9,716 nucleotides of DNA from an uncultured Bacteroidota bacterium (GTDB lineage: Bacteria; Bacteroidota; Bacteroidia; Bacteroidales; CAIWKO01): the NCBI GenBank assembly GCA_937934705.1, contig CALGYY010000030.1, positions 1 through 9,716 on the forward strand. Reading direction: 5' to 3'. Positions 6,502 through 9,716 of the stretch are shown here, one piece after another (the stretch's first letter is position 1; every line of letters begins with the position of its first letter). Under the pieces are notes generated by a model. It was not told the DNA's origin, made no database searches, and was given only the letters and a program-made list of their open reading frames with translations. The translations under genes were made by a program, and so were the position numbers.

Positions 6502-6963
6502 CTAGCGGGGAACCTCGATTTTGATCCATCCGGAATCCGGATCATTACCCGCTGCATCCAGTCCTGCCATAAGGAACCATTCATGCCAGGCGTTCCTCCC
6601 GTTATAGGTGGGTAATGCTCCCGCCGGCAGCCTGACCTCATAGGTCCAGGTGTATTCCTGGTTGGCATTGAGGGTTTGCGCATTGGCTACCACAAATTCG
6701 GTGCGTGAGGTTTCCTCTTCGCCGTGGACATCCTTCCTTTGAGCCGCCGTGGAACCGCTGGCAGGGAAATCCACGTTGCGTACCTGGGTACGCTCAACAG
6801 CTTTCAGATAGAGATAAACCTTGTTGATCTTCAGCTCCGAATCAGCAACAATAGCCTTGATCTCAACTTTAAAATTTTCATTCAGCTTAGGATTGTCAGC
6901 CACCAGGCTCACCTTGGCACCTCCGCCGGTAATCTTGTTTACTAAGTTTGAAAAGAATCCCAT
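6502..6963 (-). CDS. Spo0M-like arrestin-fold protein (tentative)
   Basis: A 153-residue soluble protein without a signal peptide. The N-terminus MGFFSNLVNKITGGGAKVSL resembles the start of Spo0M proteins, a glycine-rich segment followed by AKV and a first beta strand. Later strands also match that pattern: NPKLNENFKVEIKAIV, LKINKVYLYLKAVE, then YTWTYEVRLPAG and a C-terminal MAGLDAAGNDPDSGWIKIEV that parallels the Spo0M TGLDI...D..D..I.V ending. I recognise this by pattern only. In Bacillus, Spo0M affects sporulation and cell shape; the role here is unknown. The same frame stays open upstream to an ATG at 7098. I chose the ATG at 6963 because the added residues are low-complexity, unlike the family, and would overlap the promoter-like element at 6994-7001 and the neighbouring terminator. 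The stop is 15 bp from the convergent phosphorylase stop. Confidence 0.72.
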   Translation of the reverse strand: MGFFSNLVNKITGGGAKVSLVADNPKLNENFKVEIKAIVADSELKINKVYLYLKAVERTQVRNVDFPASGSTAAQRKDVHGEEETSRTEFVVANAQTLNANQEYTWTYEVRLPAGALPTYNGRNAWHEWFLMAGLDAAGNDPDSGWIKIEVPR

Positions 6964-6993
6964 AGTGATATTTTTGTTCGTGAATAATGTTGG

Positions 6994-7001
6994 TAAAGAT
7001 A
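6994..7001 (-). promoter_or_regulatory. Possible -7 element for the Spo0M-like gene
   Basis: The minus strand reads TATCTTTA, 7 of 8 to TAnnTTTG, 30 bases before the ATG at 6963. A TTG lies 24 bases upstream, which is too far for a confident -33 element. It is the same octamer as the candidate at 2921-2928. Confidence 0.35.
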
Positions 7002-7056
7002 AGGTAAACCGGGCAGGAAAAAAAGCAATTATTGAACGAATAGGTGAGGATGCAGG

Positions 7057-7092
7057 AAAAACAAAACCCGCCGGCTTTAGAGCCGGCGGGTT
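7057..7092 (-). terminator. Rho-independent terminator of the T9SS surface-protein gene
   Basis: A 12-bp perfect GC-rich stem (AACCCGCCGGCT / AGCCGGCGGGTT, 7065-7076 and 7081-7092) has a 4-base loop. On the minus strand it is followed by a T-rich tract (TTTTGTTTTT when the last stem bases are included). It lies 25 bases after the stop codon at 7118-7120. Confidence 0.9.
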
Positions 7093-7117
7093 AAGCAATT
7101 CAGAGAGACGGAAGCAA

Positions 7118-9716
7118 CTACCTTTTGATAACGAAGGTTTTCACTGTTTCCTGATCTCCCGTCATAATTTTCAGATAATAGGTACCTGCAGGCTGGCTCA
7201 GGAGATTCAGATCCACCCTGTTACTGCCGGCATTCACGGCTATTGTCTGGTTCAGAATGATTTGTCCGAGGACATCATAGATCATGAAATCATGATCACC
7301 TGCAGCAGCCGCATTGAACTCAACACTGAACAATCCGGTGTTGGGGTTGGGCAAAATGCTCAAAGCGTTTACGTAATCATTCTCCATACCAGTGCAGGGA
7401 TCCACCACAATACTGATGGTTGAAGAAGCGCCATCGCACCATGCATTGGAGCCGTAAACTGACAGATTACCACTGGTGGAACCGTTGGGGAAATCAATAT
7501 TGATATTGGTTCCGCTGCCATTGATGGTAGCACCACTTCCGGTGTAGGACCAATTGTAAACTGTGGCGTTGGGAACAGAGGCAATTGTATAAGGTACTCC
7601 TGTGGTTCCTTCACAAACCAGCAGATCACCTGTAATGGCACCGGCAGCATCGGGCTGGACAGCAACATACACAGAGACCTCGTCAGTAAATGAACATGAA
7701 TGGACTCCGTCAGCATAATACAGAGCTGCAGCATTGGCCAGCAGGAGGTTTGCATCTCCGCCCCATCCACCAGGCCACATGTTGATCAGCATGGTTTTTC
7801 CTGCACCACCGAAAGTTTTCTCAGCGCAACCGATATTGCCGCTGGCCCAGTCAAAAATATTCACCGCACCACTGTTAAGCAAGGTATGATTTATATAAAA
7901 AGTCGTATTGATTGTGGTAACTCCAGCCATTACAGGGTGACCAGGAAGGTTAACCGTGCCAAGAACAGTTCCGGAAGTAGTATATGCATCAGTTTGAACT
8001 GCAGGGCAATATCCATCAGTCATGAAACGTCCTGTCACACCCCAGTTGTTAAGCCCGGCCAGACCTCCAAATGCTAAAACGATCACATGACCGCCCGCAT
8101 CCACGTAATCAGCCAGTGCATTCCCCACTGCAGCATTATCAACAATCGGATTATCAGACCATACGATCACTGTAGAATACTCCATAAAATCAGCTAAGGT
8201 CAGCAGTACCGTATATGCATCCACGAATACAACTGTCCCGCATCTTCCATCGGCAGTTAACATTGCTGTCAAACCATAATCATTTGCCGGAGTCTGCGCA
8301 CCGTATACAAGGGTTTTTCCCGGATTGAAAACTGCATCAACATCCACAGTGTATGTTGCAGATACAGGGCTGTTATTAACAAACTCAGGATTGGGGTCCC
8401 AATCCCTTACAACAGTTAATCCCTCTCTCCATCGATAATATACGGTATCAAATGATCCGCTGAAATTGACATCAAAGGTCACCGCATCCCCGGGGCAGAT
8501 CGTATCACCGTCAGCAAAACCGTCGGCCAGGGCTTCAACATCACCGCCCCGTATGATAACACTAACTGACTCACAATCTGACCAGCATCCATTACTGTAG
8601 CCTCTCACAAAATAAGTACCCGTTGAATCCACCGGGAATTGAGCACTTGCAGGATAAGCCATATCGGTACCACAGGCGTTACCTTGCCAGAAATATGAGG
8701 TAAGGTCCTCGTCGGCCATGGTCTGAAGGAAGGTTGATGTGCCGCAGACCGGATTTTCCAGTGCAAGCGGCATTGTCGGATTATGAACGACCGTAGTGAG
8801 CGTCACCTGGTAGTCAGAGCCGCAGGGCCAGTTGTTCCAGTTTGAGGGGCCTGCCCATATCCACCATGTACCGGGTCCGACCACGGTATCCAGAATCGCA
8901 AGCTCTCCTTCAGTGACTGAAGCAACTGTCATGAAAGCTGCGACCGGACAACCGGAATTACCGTCAAGCAATCCCAGCTGAAGGTCAAATTCAGCAATCC
9001 CTTCGATATGAATTTCCGTTGAATCTGTGGTAACAAACTGATACCAGTCTGTATCCCTGTTCCCCAGAGAATTATATACTCCTGACTTGCCGCAGATCAC
9101 TGTTTCACAGGCAGTCGGAAGAATATTGAAAACGTTGGGTGTGGAGTTGCAGCCTCCGTTATAATTATCAATGTAACCATCGGCACAATCCGGTTCTCCT
9201 TCCAGATAAGCTCCCGGAGGGCAGGTCAGCGATAGAGGCTCGCGGTAGTACTGCATGGTGAATGTATTCAATGCGGTACCTGAGCAGTTATGGGTATTAA
9301 ATGAATTATATGGTGCAAGAATCACATAATATGTTCCCGAAGCCGGGCAAACCCAGGTGAAATCGTTCGGTCTCCAGAGCCCGGCTGGGCAACTCCCATC
9401 CTGACCTGCGAGGATATTGCAGCTTGCATCAGCAATTTTAATATCGATATCAAAGTCTGCCGTTCCGGCACCCGGGGCATCAGGACACAAGTCGAAATGA
9501 TAGGTCACTCCGGGCATACCAATGAAAGAGCCGGACCACTTGCCTCCTACCAGGCAGTTTCCGGTAATACTTCCACCCCAGACGGTAGTTGTAATGTTGC
9601 CAAGATTGACATTGGCCGGTGCGCAGTCGGCACAGGCCCTGATGGTTTCACGATACGCCAGATCACCTGAGTTGTTCATCACTGCACAGCCAAGATGCGC
9701 AGCCGTCACATAATAA
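7118..9716 (-). CDS. Multidomain T9SS-secreted surface protein (5' end beyond window)
   Basis: A large secreted protein carrying a type IX secretion signal; its biological target is unknown. The frame is open to the right edge. A GTG at 9709 could start it, but no signal peptide follows and coding continues upstream, so I treat the N-terminus as missing. Numbering from 9709: about 30-155 and 195-305 are two beta-rich, cysteine-containing domains resembling bacterial pre-peptidase C-terminal domains (SGTYYVILAPYNS; DWYQFVTTDSTEIHIEG), joined by a GEPDCADGYIDNYNGGCN segment. Residues 310-390 look Ig-like (STGTYFVRGYSNGCWSDCESV). Residues 400-460 form another beta domain. Residues 465-668 are an amidotransferase-like alpha/beta domain. 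Residues 675-771 are a PKD-like domain (VCEGTTGVPYTIASVPNATVYNW). Residues 781 to the end are the sorting domain. The many cysteines fit extracytoplasmic disulfides. It is followed by a strong terminator. An adhesin or cell-surface structural role is plausible but unproven. Confidence 0.9.
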   Translation of the reverse strand, partial: YYVTAAHLGCAVMNNSGDLAYRETIRACADCAPANVNLGNITTTVWGGSITGNCLVGGKWSGSFIGMPGVTYHFDLCPDAPGAGTADFDIDIKIADASCNILAGQDGSCPAGLWRPNDFTWVCPASGTYYVILAPYNSFNTHNCSGTALNTFTMQYYREPLSLTCPPGAYLEGEPDCADGYIDNYNGGCNSTPNVFNILPTACETVICGKSGVYNSLGNRDTDWYQFVTTDSTEIHIEGIAEFDLQLGLLDGNSGCPVAAFMTVASVTEGELAILDTVVGPGTWWIWAGPSNWNNWPCGSDYQVTLTTVVHNPTMPLALENPVCGTSTFLQTMADEDLTSYFWQGNACGTDMAYPASAQFPVDSTGTYFVRGYSNGCWSDCESVSVIIRGGDVEALADGFADGDTICPGDAVTFDVNFSGSFDTVYYRWREGLTVVRDWDPNPEFVNNSPVSATYTVDVDAVFNPGKTLVYGAQTPANDYGLTAMLTADGRCGTVVFVDAYTVLLTLADFMEYSTVIVWSDNPIVDNAAVGNALADYVDAGGHVIVLAFGGLAGLNNWGVTGRFMTDGYCPAVQTDAYTTSGTVLGTVNLPGHPVMAGVTTINTTFYINHTLLNSGAVNIFDWASGNIGCAEKTFGGAGKTMLINMWPGGWGGDANLLLANAAALYYADGVHSCSFTDEVSVYVAVQPDAAGAITGDLLVCEGTTGVPYTIASVPNATVYNWSYTGSGATINGSGTNINIDFPNGSTSGNLSVYGSNAWCDGASSTISIVVDPCTGMENDYVNALSILPNPNTGLFSVEFNAAAAGDHDFMIYDVLGQIILNQTIAVNAGSNRVDLNLLSQPAGTYYLKIMTGDQETVKTFVIKR
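7121..7366 (-). other. T9SS type A C-terminal sorting domain
   Basis: The last roughly 82 residues begin ALSILPNPNTGLFSVEFN and continue with DVLGQIILNQ, LSQPAGTYYLKI and the terminal KTFVIKR. This is the classic Por secretion/type A layout: PNPxxG start, IYDVLGQ strand, GTYYLKI, and a short basic end. In this family the domain directs export through the type IX machinery and is cleaved on attachment to the surface. Confidence 0.95.
7706..8317 (-). other. Glutamine-amidotransferase-class-1/DUF4350-like domain inside the T9SS protein
   Basis: Residues about 465-668 alternate hydrophobic strands and helices, unlike the beta-only neighbours. KTLVYGAQTPANDYGLTAML is followed by GTVVFVDAYTVLL, a helix, FMEYSTVIVWSDN, then ALADYVDAGGHVIVLAFGG and LPGHPVMAGV. 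The order strand, DYVDAGGHVIV, then HPVxxGV is what I associate with ThuA or DUF4350 type amidotransferase-like folds. The expected nucleophile-elbow cysteine is absent (VLAFGGL), so it is probably not an active amidotransferase. The assignment is by pattern only. Confidence 0.55.

Noticed and set aside
6964..7098. 45-residue N-terminal extension of the Spo0M-like protein from an ATG at 7098
   Set aside because: The extra residues are low-complexity, do not resemble the family, and would overlap the terminator and a promoter-like element. The ATG at 6963 starts the conserved part.
6821..7423. Plus-strand open frame of 200 codons
   Set aside because: It crosses the Spo0M-like gene start, the terminator hairpin and the T9SS sorting domain on the other strand, so it is not a plausible gene.
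9707..9709. GTG as the true start of the T9SS protein
   Set aside because: No signal peptide follows, and the frame stays open with coding character to the window edge, so the real start lies outside.

Overview
The window looks like a housekeeping and envelope segment of a chromosome from the phylum Bacteroidota, probably class Bacteroidia; I cannot place it lower. Four things point there. There is a TonB-dependent receptor with an N-terminal carboxypeptidase-regulatory-like domain and the SVRGGNYDE-type plug motif. There is a large cysteine-rich surface protein ending in a type IX secretion (T9SS) type A sorting domain. Several genes are preceded by the TAnnTTTG -7 promoter element typical of the phylum. 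Shine-Dalgarno sequences are generally absent before the starts.

Layout, left to right: (1) 1-2851, minus strand: a two-gene unit of a small exported carboxypeptidase-regulatory-like protein followed 10 bp later by the receptor, whose 3' end lies beyond the left edge. (2) 2982-3221, minus: ribosomal protein L28 (rpmB), with its own promoter and a strong terminator. (3) 3310-4560, minus: full-length two-domain CinA. (4) 4654-5538, minus: a tandem universal stress protein, with its own terminator. (5) 5608-6486, plus: the only plus-strand gene, a uridine-phosphorylase-like enzyme, divergent from the stress protein. (6) 6502-6963, minus: a small arrestin-like protein resembling Spo0M, convergent with the phosphorylase. 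(7) 7118 to the right edge, minus: the C-terminal part of a multidomain T9SS cargo protein, followed by a hairpin terminator.

The genes do not form one pathway. The receptor pair and the T9SS protein serve the outer membrane and cell surface. CinA (NAD-cycle repair) and the uridine phosphorylase (nucleoside salvage) are salvage and repair enzymes. rpmB and the stress protein are housekeeping. Terminators after rpmB, the stress protein and the T9SS gene, together with candidate promoters, indicate mostly single-gene transcription units; the receptor pair is the only clear operon.

I found no RNA genes, CRISPR array, insertion sequence or phage genes, and no convincing new multi-gene system. 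The points most worth a second look are a glutamine-amidotransferase-like domain buried in the T9SS surface protein, the Spo0M-like protein in a presumably non-sporulating lineage, a nearly leaderless cinA promoter, and an rpmB gene that ends its transcript alone. The longest stretch without a gene is the 154 bases at 6964-7117, which hold a terminator and a candidate promoter.
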